DNA of 49,618 bases from an uncultured Cryomorphaceae bacterium (GTDB lineage Bacteria; Bacteroidota; Bacteroidia; Flavobacteriales; Schleiferiaceae). The notes under the pieces are model-generated. The model was not told where the DNA came from and made no database searches. It saw only the letters and a list, made by a program, of their open reading frames with translations. The position numbers and the translations under genes are program-made. Location of the stretch: contig CAJWZE010000006.1 of the NCBI GenBank assembly GCA_913049845.1, forward strand, positions 1-49,618, written 5' to 3'. The first letter of the stretch is position 1, and each line of letters opens with the position of its first letter. Shown here in pieces: positions 1-8,850 of this stretch.

Positions 1-504
1 GAGTTCATCGGTTTCTATGTGATGCGCTGAAATCCAGTCTTTTAATAGTTGCAGCTCAAAGGCACTAGGAATGACGTCGGCTTTAGAAAGATTATGCTTT
101 AAGAGTCGAGCCAGTGAGGGATTTTTTTCAAAACATAGATGCTTCAAACAACGGTCACTATTGAGTATAGCCCGACTATCTATTCCCATTCCTGCACAAA
201 GATCGACGGAGTATGGTGTTTGAAAAAAGCGCGCCTTTACTGCAGCCGTTTTCACCGAAGAACTTTGCTCAAGGCCAATCCCAATTGGAAATACCCAACG
301 GTCATCAAAAAGCGCTTTAAATTTTCCGAGATATTTATTCCTTGCCTCAATCTGAGCTATTGCTGAAGAATAAGGCTCTGTACCACCGTACTTTAAGCGT
401 AATTCTGCGGTGTTTTTTGTTGAATTTGATTCAATCCATGCCCAAAGATCGTTATCGAAAAGATCTGGATTTACTTGAGAAATGGAATGGTCAAAACTAG
501 CCAT
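1..504 (-). CDS. Class I SAM-dependent methyltransferase, THUMP-like type (C-terminus cut by window edge)
   Basis: The first 168 residues are present; the gene runs off the left edge. A Rossmann motif DLCAGMGIDSRA (residues 101-112) followed by an acidic FEKNP (125-129) is the usual SAM-binding start of a class I methyltransferase, preceded by about 100 helical residues. This resembles the Bacteroidota methyltransferases that carry a THUMP-like C-terminal domain and probably act on RNA, but the C-terminus is not visible, so the substrate is open. The ATG at 504 overlaps the stop of the upstream permease by 8 nt (ATGGCTAG), which suggests translational coupling at the end of a three-gene minus-strand operon. 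Confidence 0.75.
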   Translation of the reverse strand, partial: MASFDHSISQVNPDLFDNDLWAWIESNSTKNTAELRLKYGGTEPYSSAIAQIEARNKYLGKFKALFDDRWVFPIGIGLEQSSSVKTAAVKARFFQTPYSVDLCAGMGIDSRAILNSDRCLKHLCFEKNPSLARLLKHNLSKADVIPSAFELQLLKDWISAHHIETDEL

Positions 505-1591
505 CAATAGTTTTGAAAACTGTATTGTAGACAATGCGTCCAATGCTGTAGACAGGAACAGCGAAGATCATTCCACCTATACCCAACAAGGTACCAGCGA
601 TTGAGATTACCAAAAAGATTTCCAATGGATGTGCGCCTACACTATTGCTAAAGATTAGCGGCTGAAAAAGAACGTTGTCTAACAGCTGAACCAACCCAAA
701 TAAAGTAATTAGGAGGTAAAGGCTCTGAACGAGATTTACACTAGTTTCTGGGTTCGCAAGACCGGTGGCATAAAGTTGACCTAGTCCTAATAGAATGCCT
801 AGTGCAGCCCCAATAATGGGTCCAACATAGGGAACAAGGTTGAATACGGCTGCACACAGTGCAAGCACTATGGCTCCTTCAACCCCAATCAGTGTCATAC
901 CAATTGCCAGGAGGATGAAGATGGCAGTGATTTGAAAGAGAATTCCAAAGCTGTAGCGGGTAACAAGAGTTTTGATTTGTGGCGTCATAGTATCCACCTT
1001 ATTGTGGTACTTTTTTGGTGCAATTGAATCCACAAAACGGTGTGCTAAATCTTGCTCCCTGAACAAGAAGAAAGAAATGAAGGTGATAGAGAAGAGTCCG
1101 ATGATGAATTGGCCCAAACCACCAACTATACTGCTTAAAACGCTGCTTATGGCTTCCATTGAGGCAAACCCTTGTAGTGTTTCGTTGATCGCGGCTAATT
1201 CACTAGCTGTGTCGACACCAAGGGAGGTGAGGAGTTCGTCAAGCTGTTTCCACTCATCCTGAAGACTCACCAATAGTGCGTCGTATTCTATGGTGCCAAT
1301 GAAGCTAAATTCCTGGATAATAACAGGGAAAAACCAAGTAGTTAACCCTAGAACAATTGTCGCGAGTACAACTAGGGTGATGGTAGCCTTCAATGTGGAG
1401 TTTAAATGCGGACCTAACTTTGGTATGCGCCCTAAAAGTGCGATTAAAGGCCTACCAAGGATACTTATGTAGAGCGCAATTACGCCATAGACCAGGATTC
1501 CTTGAATGAGAAAGAGTGCATAGCCTAACAACGCAATCAACAGGATTTGAAGGACGGATTTAGTTAGCGGTTGAAGTTTTAATTCCAGCAT
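497..1591 (-). CDS. AI-2E family transporter (permease)
   Basis: A 364-residue polytopic membrane protein with hydrophobic segments near residues 10-50, 68-92, 155-178, 210-268 and 305-355. The layout, with a soluble loop at about 95-150 and the late FNLVPYVGPIIGA segment, is typical of the AI-2E/PerM family (PF01594). Family members export autoinducer-2 or small ions such as Na+ in different bacteria; the substrate cannot be told from sequence. It starts 3 nt after the DUF4159 stop and overlaps the methyltransferase start, so all three are probably one transcript. Confident in family, not in substrate. Confidence 0.88.
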   Translation of the reverse strand: MLELKLQPLTKSVLQILLIALLGYALFLIQGILVYGVIALYISILGRPLIALLGRIPKLGPHLNSTLKATITLVVLATIVLGLTTWFFPVIIQEFSFIGTIEYDALLVSLQDEWKQLDELLTSLGVDTASELAAINETLQGFASMEAISSVLSSIVGGLGQFIIGLFSITFISFFLFREQDLAHRFVDSIAPKKYHNKVDTMTPQIKTLVTRYSFGILFQITAIFILLAIGMTLIGVEGAIVLALCAAVFNLVPYVGPIIGAALGILLGLGQLYATGLANPETSVNLVQSLYLLITLFGLVQLLDNVLFQPLIFSNSVGAHPLEIFLVISIAGTLLGIGGMIFAVPVYSIGRIVYNTVFKTIDG

Positions 1592-1594
1592 TGT

Positions 1595-2239
1595 TTAGTG
1601 TCTTACTATTGCCCAATGTACCAAGTTTGCTCCCATTTTCAGTGCTTTATCCCTTTTTTCCTTTGGGTCGTTATGTACCTGCGGATCTTCCCAGCCGTCG
1701 CCTATATCACTTTCAACGGTTAAAATAGCGATGAGTTCGCCATTAATAAAGTAACCTATGGCCTTTGGTTGTTCATTATCGTGCTCGTGAATTTTTGGTA
1801 ATCCATCCAGTTCGAAAAGCGTATTGAAAATAGGGTGATTGTTGGCGACATTTACTTTTTTCGCTTGTGGAAAGCATTCATCCAACTCGCTCTCAGCAAA
1901 TACCTTCATCCCATAGTTATCATCGATATGCAAGAACCCACCCCGTTTAACAAAATCATTTAAAATTTGACGTTCCTTTTCATCAAAAACAATTCGACCA
2001 TGGCCTGTGGCGTGCAAAAAAGAGACACCAGAGACTAAAATATCTTCAAGTGTAAATTCGTTGGGTGCGACTGTGGTCTTTGCTCCGGTTGTAGCATTGT
2101 AAAATACGCTGAGGTTTTTTAGTGCTGTTGGGTTGGCGTACCAGTCCCCACCACCTCCATATTTCAGTAAACCGAGGACCTGTCCAGAAAGTGAAAATTG
2201 GCCTAAAAGAAAAAGTGCGAATATCAACCGTTTACTCAT
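1595..2239 (-). CDS. DUF4159 domain-containing secreted protein
   Basis: A 214-residue protein with a signal peptide (residues 1-20, hydrophobic core FALFLLGQFSL, ending SGQ). The rest matches DUF4159: KYGGGGDWY near the N-terminus, FLHATGHG, then FVKRGGFLHIDDNYG, a fold resembling class I glutamine amidotransferase-like domains found in Bacteroidota. The function is unknown; in other genomes DUF4159 proteins are often near MoxR/VWA genes. It is the first gene of the minus-strand operon with the AI-2E permease and methyltransferase. The upstream sequence has TATCTTTA just before the ATG, one base from the Bacteroidota -7 consensus, so the mRNA leader may be very short. Confidence 0.82.
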   Translation of the reverse strand: MSKRLIFALFLLGQFSLSGQVLGLLKYGGGGDWYANPTALKNLSVFYNATTGAKTTVAPNEFTLEDILVSGVSFLHATGHGRIVFDEKERQILNDFVKRGGFLHIDDNYGMKVFAESELDECFPQAKKVNVANNHPIFNTLFELDGLPKIHEHDNEQPKAIGYFINGELIAILTVESDIGDGWEDPQVHNDPKEKRDKALKMGANLVHWAIVRH

Positions 2240-2322
2240 GACCTAAAGATACAGGTGTTTGTTAGAATATTTTTAATTATTGCTTCGAACATCAGATATG
2301 ATTTCGCATTAGGTTGCATTCT

Positions 2323-2330
2323 TATATTTG
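2323..2330 (+). promoter_or_regulatory. Candidate Bacteroidota promoter -7 element upstream of accC
   Basis: TATATTTG is an exact match to the TAnnTTTG -7 element used by the primary sigma factor of Bacteroidota. It lies 22 nt before the preferred ATG of accC at 2353. A weak -33 (TTC at 2303-2305) sits about 17 nt upstream. The position would put the transcript start near 2335 and give a short leader. Confidence 0.5.
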
Positions 2331-2352
2331 TCAGAAACACTCACGAAAACAG

Positions 2353-3840
2353 ATGTCAAGAATCATATCAAAAATCCTTGTCGCGAACCGAGGAGAAATT
2401 GCACTGAGAATTATGAGAAGTGCCCGTGAAATGGGTATTTTAACCGTCGCTGTCTATTCTGAAGCGGACCGTAGAGCACCTCATGTATTATTTGCAGATG
2501 AGGCTGTATTCATTGGCCCAGCCCCTTCTTCAGAAAGTTATCTCAAGGGCGATCGAATTATAAATGTGGCAAAAGAGCTTGGCGTGGATGCCATTCATCC
2601 AGGATATGGATTCCTTAGTGAAAATGCTGAGTTTGCAGCATCTGTTGAACAGGCAGGTATGATATTCGTTGGGCCGCGTTCATATGCCATTCGCATAATG
2701 GGCGATAAGCTCAGTGCCAAAGCTGCTGTGGCAGATTTTAACGTACCTCTTATACCTGGTTCTGATGGGGAAGTTACAGAAGTGGACCGTGCCAAGGAAT
2801 TGGCATCAGAAATAGGATTTCCAATAATGATTAAGGCGAGTGCAGGCGGTGGCGGTAAAGGAATGCGTATTGTGCACTACCCCGAGGATTTCGATGCTCA
2901 ATTGGAGCGCGCTGTGAGTGAGGCGACCAATAGTTTTGGTAATGGGGCTGTTTTTGTTGAGAAATACATCGAAGATCCAAGACACATAGAAATTCAGATT
3001 TTAGCAGATGAATATGGCAACGTAGTCCATCTTTTTGAGCGCGAGTGTTCCATTCAACGCCGTCACCAGAAAGTGATAGAAGAGGCACCTAGTGTTGTGC
3101 TCACGGAAGCACTTCGTGAAGCAATGGGGGAAGCGGCTGTAAATGTGGCCAAAGCTTGTGATTACCGGGGCGCTGGTACTGTTGAGTTCATTTTTGAACC
3201 CGGTGGAAAATTCTACTTTCTAGAGATGAATACTCGCTTACAAGTAGAGCATCCCGTTACTGAGCAAATCACAGGAATAGATTTGGTGAAACAACAAATA
3301 CGAATCGCAGAGGGCCACGAATTGGATTTCGATCAAGAATCTTTGACCATTAAAGGCCATGCTATTGAAGTACGGGTATATGCCGAAAATGCAAAGGAAA
3401 ACTTTATGCCTGCAACGGGTAAGCTTTACGAATACAAAAGGCCTCAAGGGCTCGGTATTCGTGTAGATGATGGTTTAGAGCAGGGTATGGAGGTGAGCAT
3501 CTATTACGACCCTATGATCGCAAAACTCATCACCTTTGGTGCCAACAGAGAAGATGCCATAGCTAGAATGAGACGTGCTATTTCAGAATACCGTATCTCC
3601 GGTGTGCAGACTACGCTCGATTTTGCAAACTTCGTAATGAACCATAGTGCTTTTATAAGTGGAGAATTTAGTACTCATTTTGTAGAGAAATATTTTACTG
3701 CAGGAGCATTGCGCGCGGAAGATGATGATCTTGAGGCTCTCGGGGCAGCTGCTGTGGCAAACCTTTTGCACGGTGTTAAATCACAACAACATGTAGTATC
3801 AAATGTTAAAAGCTCACGTTGGAAGACGAATAGATCTTAG
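2353..3840 (+). CDS. accC: Acetyl-CoA carboxylase, biotin carboxylase subunit
   Basis: Catalyses ATP- and bicarbonate-dependent carboxylation of biotin on the carrier protein, the first half-reaction of acetyl-CoA (or propionyl-CoA) carboxylase. ILVANRGEIALRIMRSARE opens the N-terminal domain; the ATP-grasp glycine loop KASAGGGGKGMR and the catalytic stretch EMNTRLQVEHPVTE are intact. The start at 2353 (MSRIISK) is preferred over an in-frame ATG at 2314, because the latter adds 13 residues with no family similarity and lies upstream of the likely transcript start. The 495 residues are about 45 longer than E. coli AccC, with an acidic C-terminal tail ending in WKTNRS. No biotin carrier or carboxyltransferase gene is adjacent. 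The 3' end overlaps the next gene by 38 nt. Confidence 0.93.
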   Translation: MSRIISKILVANRGEIALRIMRSAREMGILTVAVYSEADRRAPHVLFADEAVFIGPAPSSESYLKGDRIINVAKELGVDAIHPGYGFLSENAEFAASVEQAGMIFVGPRSYAIRIMGDKLSAKAAVADFNVPLIPGSDGEVTEVDRAKELASEIGFPIMIKASAGGGGKGMRIVHYPEDFDAQLERAVSEATNSFGNGAVFVEKYIEDPRHIEIQILADEYGNVVHLFERECSIQRRHQKVIEEAPSVVLTEALREAMGEAAVNVAKACDYRGAGTVEFIFEPGGKFYFLEMNTRLQVEHPVTEQITGIDLVKQQIRIAEGHELDFDQESLTIKGHAIEVRVYAENAKENFMPATGKLYEYKRPQGLGIRVDDGLEQGMEVSIYYDPMIAKLITFGANREDAIARMRRAISEYRISGVQTTLDFANFVMNHSAFISGEFSTHFVEKYFTAGALRAEDDDLEALGAAAVANLLHGVKSQQHVVSNVKSSRWKTNRS

Positions 3841-4480
3841 TATCTACTTCTTTATATTTCTCTTAAGTACACCTATTTATGCGCAGGTGGATACTTTGAG
3901 CGAGGTAAAAGATGGGACATTGCCTATTGTAGGCCAAATAGTAGTTGGTGGTGATACCATTCCCTGGTCTGTGCTTGATGAGGTGTTGTTTGTCCCTAAA
4001 CCCACGTTAAATGACTATCAGGCGCGTAGAAATTATTACACTTTAAAGAGAAAGGTTCGCAGGGTATATCCATATGTAAGAGAGGCAGCTATTCGTATAG
4101 ACAGTGTTAATAGAGCCTTGGAGAGAATTGATCATAAGCGTCAACGGAGAAAGTATACCAAGCAATACCAGCGGTTTTTAGAGGAACGGTTTAAATCGGA
4201 ATTACGAAAACTGACCCGGAGTGAAGGTCAAATTTTATCAAAGCTCATTTACAGAGAAACTGGACGGCCCGTTTACGACATCATCAAAACCTACCGGAAT
4301 GGATTGAGTGCACGGTTTTGGTCTATTACAGCGTGGTGGTATGATATTGATTTAAAGCGCCCGTATGATCCTGTTAACAATGCTGAAGATGGGCTCATCG
4401 AAAATATACTGATCCGAAATTTTATCTCAGGACAACTTACTCCTGCAAGCGATGAGGAGCGTAATAAATACCAACCTTAA
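3803..4480 (+). CDS. DUF4294 domain-containing exported protein
   Basis: A 225-residue protein of the Bacteroidota-specific DUF4294 family. A hydrophobic signal (residues 12-27, IYFFIFLLSTPIYAQ) predicts export. The body has the basic helical region RRNYYTLKRKVRRVYPYVRE and the conserved ILSKLIYRETGR and SARFWSITAWWYD segments. Function is not known. The ATG lies inside the end of accC (38-nt overlap in another frame), and no better start is seen downstream before the signal peptide, so coupling with accC is likely. Its stop codon overlaps that of convergent kdsB in a shared TTAA. Confidence 0.8.
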   Translation: MLKAHVGRRIDLSIYFFIFLLSTPIYAQVDTLSEVKDGTLPIVGQIVVGGDTIPWSVLDEVLFVPKPTLNDYQARRNYYTLKRKVRRVYPYVREAAIRIDSVNRALERIDHKRQRRKYTKQYQRFLEERFKSELRKLTRSEGQILSKLIYRETGRPVYDIIKTYRNGLSARFWSITAWWYDIDLKRPYDPVNNAEDGLIENILIRNFISGQLTPASDEERNKYQP

Positions 4481-5256
4481 CTTTTGCTCGCTAGCAGTTC
4501 TTCAGCCGCTATTAAATCCTCTGGAGTATCAATACTCAACGGTTTATTCGGAGCCGTAGCTATCATCCAATTCCTCCCGTTTTCTAACCATCTCAGCTGC
4601 TCGAGCATTTCTTGTTGCTCTAGTGGTGTTGGAGACATTGCACAATAGGCTTTGAGGGCTTCTGGTTGAAATGCATATACCCCGACGTGCTGAAAGCGCT
4701 GAGTTTTACCGTTTCGCGAAGCTGGTATTGGGCTGCGAGAGAAGTACAACGCACGACTCTTACTATCAGTAACTACATAGACATTGGAGTTACTGCTTTC
4801 TGAAATTAGTGGTGCCTGTAACGTCGCGGCCTCCGGACTTATTTCCTCAAGAACGTCTAGCAATGGCTGTACAACTTCATTAGAGATAAACGCCTCATCA
4901 CCTTGTACGTTGATAATGTAATCTACTTCTATATCGAGGGCTAAAAAGGCTTCGAGTGTTCTTGTTGTACCGTTTTTATGGTGTGAACCTGTTCGAATAC
5001 ATGGGATTTTTTGCTCTTCACACACAGAAAGTACATCGTCTGAATCCGTTGCAACATAAACGTGTTCAAAGAGATCTTTTACTCCTGAATAGGTGCGACT
5101 GATAATAGGTATATCACCTAGAAGCCTAAGTGGTTTGTCAGGAAGGCGCTGCGCGCCCATTCGCGCGGGAAGTATGACTAAATATCGATTCTGCTGGCTC
5201 AAAAGGACTTCTAATGTAGTTAAAATTCCATATGCAATATCGCATTTAGATGGCAT
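4477..5256 (-). CDS. kdsB: 3-deoxy-manno-octulosonate cytidylyltransferase (CMP-KDO synthetase)
   Basis: Activates KDO with CTP to CMP-KDO for the inner core of lipopolysaccharide, a cytoplasmic step. The nucleotidyltransferase motif VILPARMGAQRLPDKPL, the GSHHKNGT loop, NVQGDEAFI (metal-binding Asp) and FSRSPIPASRNG are recognisable. As drawn from ATG 5256 the protein has 259 residues, with about 24 residues before the catalytic motif where the family normally has 3-8. A TTG at 5202 would give a more usual N-terminus, so the start is uncertain. It is convergent with DUF4294 (4-nt stop overlap) and stands alone on its strand. Confidence 0.9.
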   Translation of the reverse strand: MPSKCDIAYGILTTLEVLLSQQNRYLVILPARMGAQRLPDKPLRLLGDIPIISRTYSGVKDLFEHVYVATDSDDVLSVCEEQKIPCIRTGSHHKNGTTRTLEAFLALDIEVDYIINVQGDEAFISNEVVQPLLDVLEEISPEAATLQAPLISESSNSNVYVVTDSKSRALYFSRSPIPASRNGKTQRFQHVGVYAFQPEALKAYCAMSPTPLEQQEMLEQLRWLENGRNWMIATAPNKPLSIDTPEDLIAAEELLASKS

Positions 5257-5314
5257 TGAGTTGTGGTCTGAGTAGAGTTCTTTTCTTAATTTTAAGCTTC
5301 TTAGCCTTGAACAA

Positions 5315-6199
5315 GTGAAAATAAAGCAAGCTCTTGAAATACTTCAACTAGAGAAACTACCAGTTTCAAAAGATGAAATTGACGCGATTTATAAGTTGCG
5401 TGCGAAAGAGCTACACCCTGATGTTGGTGGTAGTGAGGAGGCTTTTCAGTCTTTGACAGAAGCTTATGAGTTAGCCCTGCGAGGGCTCGATTTAGTTATC
5501 GATACGGCAATGATTGATCGTGAAGAGGAAGCACTCAAGAAAAAGCGGTCTGCAATGAGAGAGGAAATGCTCAAGCGCAGAGCTATTGAGGATCACCTAA
5601 GAAATGTTCAAGCAACGAAATGGATTTATTCTATTCTTGCGGTATTGGGAGTTACAGTTGTGATCATTTTTGTCAAGCCTCACCTCAATAGATTGATGGT
5701 GGAACGCAACCCTATTGAGCAAATGGGTACAGTCACCTATTCTGATCGAACGGATAAGTTCACTGTAAAATGGAATTGGGACGGTACAAACTATGATAAG
5801 ACCTTCAAAGGTAGATTCGTTGATGCAAAGTGGCTCATCGCTGATGCAGGAATGCCCGTTATACTTGGGAATCAGTATATCGTTCGATTTAATGCCAACC
5901 GCCCAAATTTTGCTGTGTTAAAGGACGAATTTATCAGTCCTGAAACGGCCGAGGTTTACTTTAATATTGTCAGACACCCACTGGCGGAGCATTTAGGAAT
6001 ATCCGTCGAAGACCCTTCCGTCGTGTGTTTGTTTTGGAGCATTCTAGACCGATTTGGGGTGGACGGTTTAGGTCATATTTTATTTTCACACACACCGTTT
6101 CGAAAAAATTGGTACCACAACAAAGGTACCTTCGAAGGATTAGTCCAATCTGAGGCCTATAAAAAATTGTACAGAAGTTGTTTAGTAAGACCTGGGTAA
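5315..6199 (+). CDS. Membrane-anchored J-domain (DnaJ-like) protein
   Basis: The N-terminal 60 residues form a J domain: helix, KELHPDVGG with the HPD tripeptide at 34-36 that stimulates Hsp70, then AFQSLTEAYELAL. A charged, probably coiled-coil region follows (66-95), then one transmembrane segment (103-120, IYSILAVLGVTVVIIFV), then about 170 residues without a recognised domain. With the J domain cytosolic, the C-terminal part should be on the periplasmic side. It begins with GTG, since no ATG lies in position for the J domain. The likely role is recruiting DnaK to the membrane, but the client is unknown. It is divergent from kdsB and just upstream of hisS. Confidence 0.75.
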   Translation: MKIKQALEILQLEKLPVSKDEIDAIYKLRAKELHPDVGGSEEAFQSLTEAYELALRGLDLVIDTAMIDREEEALKKKRSAMREEMLKRRAIEDHLRNVQATKWIYSILAVLGVTVVIIFVKPHLNRLMVERNPIEQMGTVTYSDRTDKFTVKWNWDGTNYDKTFKGRFVDAKWLIADAGMPVILGNQYIVRFNANRPNFAVLKDEFISPETAEVYFNIVRHPLAEHLGISVEDPSVVCLFWSILDRFGVDGLGHILFSHTPFRKNWYHNKGTFEGLVQSEAYKKLYRSCLVRPG

Positions 6200-6214
6200 T
6201 TGGCTTTGTCGAGC

Positions 6215-6222
6215 TAACTTTG
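6215..6222 (+). promoter_or_regulatory. Candidate promoter -7 element upstream of hisS
   Basis: TAACTTTG is an exact TAnnTTTG match, 22 nt before the hisS ATG in the 45-nt gap after the J-domain gene. No convincing -33 TTG is seen at the usual spacing, so this is a moderate call. Confidence 0.4.
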
Positions 6223-6244
6223 TGTGTCATTTTTACAATAAATT

Positions 6245-7588
6245 ATGAAGCCGTCATTAGCGAAGGGAACTAGAGATTTTTCCGCAGAAGTTGTTCAGAA
6301 TCGTCAATATATAATGAATGTGTTGAAGGAGCAATTTGAACTGCGTGGATACGACCCAATAGAAACGCCTTCCTTTGAAAATATTGAGACTTTGACCGGT
6401 AAGTATGGAGGAGAAGGTGATAGGCTCATTTTTAAGATTCTAAGATCTGGAGATTTTACATCAAAAATTTCAGAGGAACTTTGGCAGGAAAAGCAGCCTT
6501 CAAAATTGGCCACAAAGATTGCCGATAAGGCTTTGCGTTACGATTTGACGGTACCGTTTGCTCGGTATGTTGTTCAGCATAGAAACGAGATAGCCTTCCC
6601 GTTTAAACGCTATCAAATGCAGCCCGTTTGGCGCGCTGATCGACCACAGAAAGGAAGATTTAGAGAGTTTTATCAGTGTGATGCTGATGTCGTAGGATCC
6701 GATAGTTTGTGGCAGGAAGTGGAGCTGATACACATTTACGATGCGTCGTTTTCAAAACTTGGATTATCTACCACGATTAAAATCAATAACCGTAAGGTAT
6801 TAATGGGGATAGCGGAGGTTCTCAGGATTTCTGACCAGTTCATAGCCTTCACTGTAGCAGTAGATAAATTAGATAAAGTTGGGCCCGATCGTGTATGCCA
6901 GGAAATGCTCGATCAAGGGCTCGATGAAACTGCTGTTGCCACTTTTGAATTATGGTTGAAAGAAGGACTATCCGTTGCCAGGTTGCAAGAGTTGCTTCAA
7001 TCAAGTGAGGAAGGGAAAGTAGGTCTGCAAGAACTCAGCTTCGTTTTAGAGAATGCTTCTAAAGGCCTTCAAGGCTGCGAATTAGAATTTGACTTCACGC
7101 TAGTAAGGGGGTTGAATTACTACACGGGGACCATTTTCGAAGTAGTAGCCAATGGCGTTACTATGGGTAGTATCGGTGGAGGCGGTCGCTACGCCGATTT
7201 AACGAGTATATTCGGAATGAAGGATACTTCTGGTGTTGGTATAAGCTTCGGTTTGGATCGTATTTACTTGTGTTTAGAGGAACTCAATTTATTTCCATCT
7301 GTAGTTGCTCATATGCCTTCGATAATCTTCGCAAATTTCGGTGCTGCTGAAGGGACTGCGGCCTACCATTGGGTGCAAATGTTAGTTGCCCATGGTGTAC
7401 GAGCTGAATTGTATCCGGATGCAACCAAGCTCAAGAAACAGTTTGACTTCGCCAACAAGAAGGGTATTCCATTTATGGCTATGGTCGGCACTAACGAAAT
7501 GGGATTAGATGCGATACCAGTTAAGAATCTCGCTTCCGGTGAGCAAAAGCAATTGACGTTACAGCAGATACTTGCTTTACTCAAGTAA
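6245..7588 (+). CDS. hisS: Histidyl-tRNA synthetase
   Basis: Charges tRNA-His with histidine. The 447 residues carry class II synthetase motifs: KGTRDFS at the N-terminus, motif 2 as FPFKRYQMQPVWRADRPQ and GRFREFYQCDAD, the histidine-binding loop LVRGLNYYTGTIFEV, and motif 3 GGGGRYADL with GVGISFGLDRI. The C-terminal anticodon-binding domain spans about 345-447. The length is normal. The 3' end overlaps the convergent decarboxylase by 12 nt. It is likely transcribed from its own promoter in the preceding gap. Confidence 0.97.
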   Translation: MKPSLAKGTRDFSAEVVQNRQYIMNVLKEQFELRGYDPIETPSFENIETLTGKYGGEGDRLIFKILRSGDFTSKISEELWQEKQPSKLATKIADKALRYDLTVPFARYVVQHRNEIAFPFKRYQMQPVWRADRPQKGRFREFYQCDADVVGSDSLWQEVELIHIYDASFSKLGLSTTIKINNRKVLMGIAEVLRISDQFIAFTVAVDKLDKVGPDRVCQEMLDQGLDETAVATFELWLKEGLSVARLQELLQSSEEGKVGLQELSFVLENASKGLQGCELEFDFTLVRGLNYYTGTIFEVVANGVTMGSIGGGGRYADLTSIFGMKDTSGVGISFGLDRIYLCLEELNLFPSVVAHMPSIIFANFGAAEGTAAYHWVQMLVAHGVRAELYPDATKLKKQFDFANKKGIPFMAMVGTNEMGLDAIPVKNLASGEQKQLTLQQILALLK

Positions 7589-8836
7589 ACGGGTCCAAAA
7601 TACTGGGTCGTTGTGCTCAGGCTTCATCAATACACTTCGTACCACTATGAGCTCTTGGCTGTCCCACCGGAGGTCCCAAGGCCATTGTTCCTTTTTTATT
7701 TTTAGTAGGGCAAGGTGAATACCTTTTTGTGCCTTTCGTTCAAAAAAGTCCCTATTCTGATCACTTACAGTTGCACTACTAGTACCTTTTGACGAGAAAA
7801 TACAGATATCTAGCTCTGGATCGAGACTCCAAAAACCACGCTCTAAAGCGCACTGATGTAATCCTTTGGCAGCCAAAAGGCTATCCTGAAGTCGATGTGC
7901 AAACCTTCCACCGGGTACCAAGGGGAATTTCTTCATCGTTGCCCACAATGCCGCTGCAGAGGCGCCAGGTCGAGAACATTCCAGAGTTATTTCACCAAGA
8001 TGTAAATCACCACTTGTAAAGTAAGTATAGGGACTGTCGTGCTTGTAGAACCGACCCTCGGCAGGGTTTTTAAGAAGAATAGATCCACATCCGTAAGGCT
8101 GGAGTCCGTGCTTGTGAGGATCAATAACCACAGAGTCCGCTTGTGCCATTGCTTCAAAATGACGCCTTGTCGCCTCCGGTAGTTGCGTTAGCTTGAAATA
8201 GCCGCCATAGGCAGCATCCACGTGAATTCTAAACGTATACTTTTCTCTTAAGGCTACTACATCAGCGAGAGGATCGACTTTCGCTAAACCTGTTGTTCCA
8301 AGGGTTACAACTACGACAGGAGGGACGTTATCCGTCAAAAGCAATTTTTCTAGCGCCATTATTTCCATTCTACCCTGAGGGTCTGTTGGTACTTCCTTGA
8401 AGGGCATACCTAAGACCTCAGACATCCTACTGTGGGTGTAGTGTGAGGCTGAACTAGCTATAACTGTTGCCTGTGGTGAGCTTTGTCTACCAACCCACAA
8501 TGCTTCGAGATTAGCCATAGTTCCACCAGAAGTCAAATGACCAAGACAAGATTCAAAACCCACCATAGCTCCAAGCTGATCAATGACTTCAATTTCTAAT
8601 GCAGAGGTAGCAAGACCGCCGTCTAAAGCGTGATTATTTGGATTGACGAGCGAGGTCATCCAATGAGCGGCCTGTGCAAGAGAGTGAGGCGGTTTGATCA
8701 TCTGACCGGCATACTCTTGAGCGTTATACGGATAGTTATCTTGTAAACGTTCGGCAAGCTGAGCCAATACAGTCTTATCTTCCTCATCTAAGGGTAAGTC
8801 AGAAAATTTTAGTGTTTTCAGAAAGTCCCAGTTCAT
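7577..8836 (-). CDS. Pyridoxal-phosphate-dependent decarboxylase-like protein
   Basis: A 419-residue fold-type I PLP enzyme of the group II decarboxylase (PF00282) type. TSGGTMANL (102-110) binds the phosphate, HVDAAYGGY (205-213) carries the Asp that contacts the pyridine nitrogen, and DPHKHG (239-244) gives the Schiff-base lysine K242. The family includes glutamate, aromatic amino acid and diaminobutyrate decarboxylases; the substrate is not evident. It starts 14 nt after the cryptochrome-DASH stop, so it is the third gene of a photolyase operon, an unexpected place for an amino acid decarboxylase. The 3' end overlaps hisS by 12 nt. Confidence 0.82.
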   Translation of the reverse strand: MNWDFLKTLKFSDLPLDEEDKTVLAQLAERLQDNYPYNAQEYAGQMIKPPHSLAQAAHWMTSLVNPNNHALDGGLATSALEIEVIDQLGAMVGFESCLGHLTSGGTMANLEALWVGRQSSPQATVIASSASHYTHSRMSEVLGMPFKEVPTDPQGRMEIMALEKLLLTDNVPPVVVVTLGTTGLAKVDPLADVVALREKYTFRIHVDAAYGGYFKLTQLPEATRRHFEAMAQADSVVIDPHKHGLQPYGCGSILLKNPAEGRFYKHDSPYTYFTSGDLHLGEITLECSRPGASAAALWATMKKFPLVPGGRFAHRLQDSLLAAKGLHQCALERGFWSLDPELDICIFSSKGTSSATVSDQNRDFFERKAQKGIHLALLKIKKEQWPWDLRWDSQELIVVRSVLMKPEHNDPVFWTRLLE

Positions 8837-8850
8837 GTAATAAAGTTAGA

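Noticed and set aside
3803-3840. Possible frameshift joining accC and the DUF4294 gene
   Set aside because: Both products have complete family domains and DUF4294 begins with its own signal peptide, so overlapping genes explain the data better than a sequencing error.
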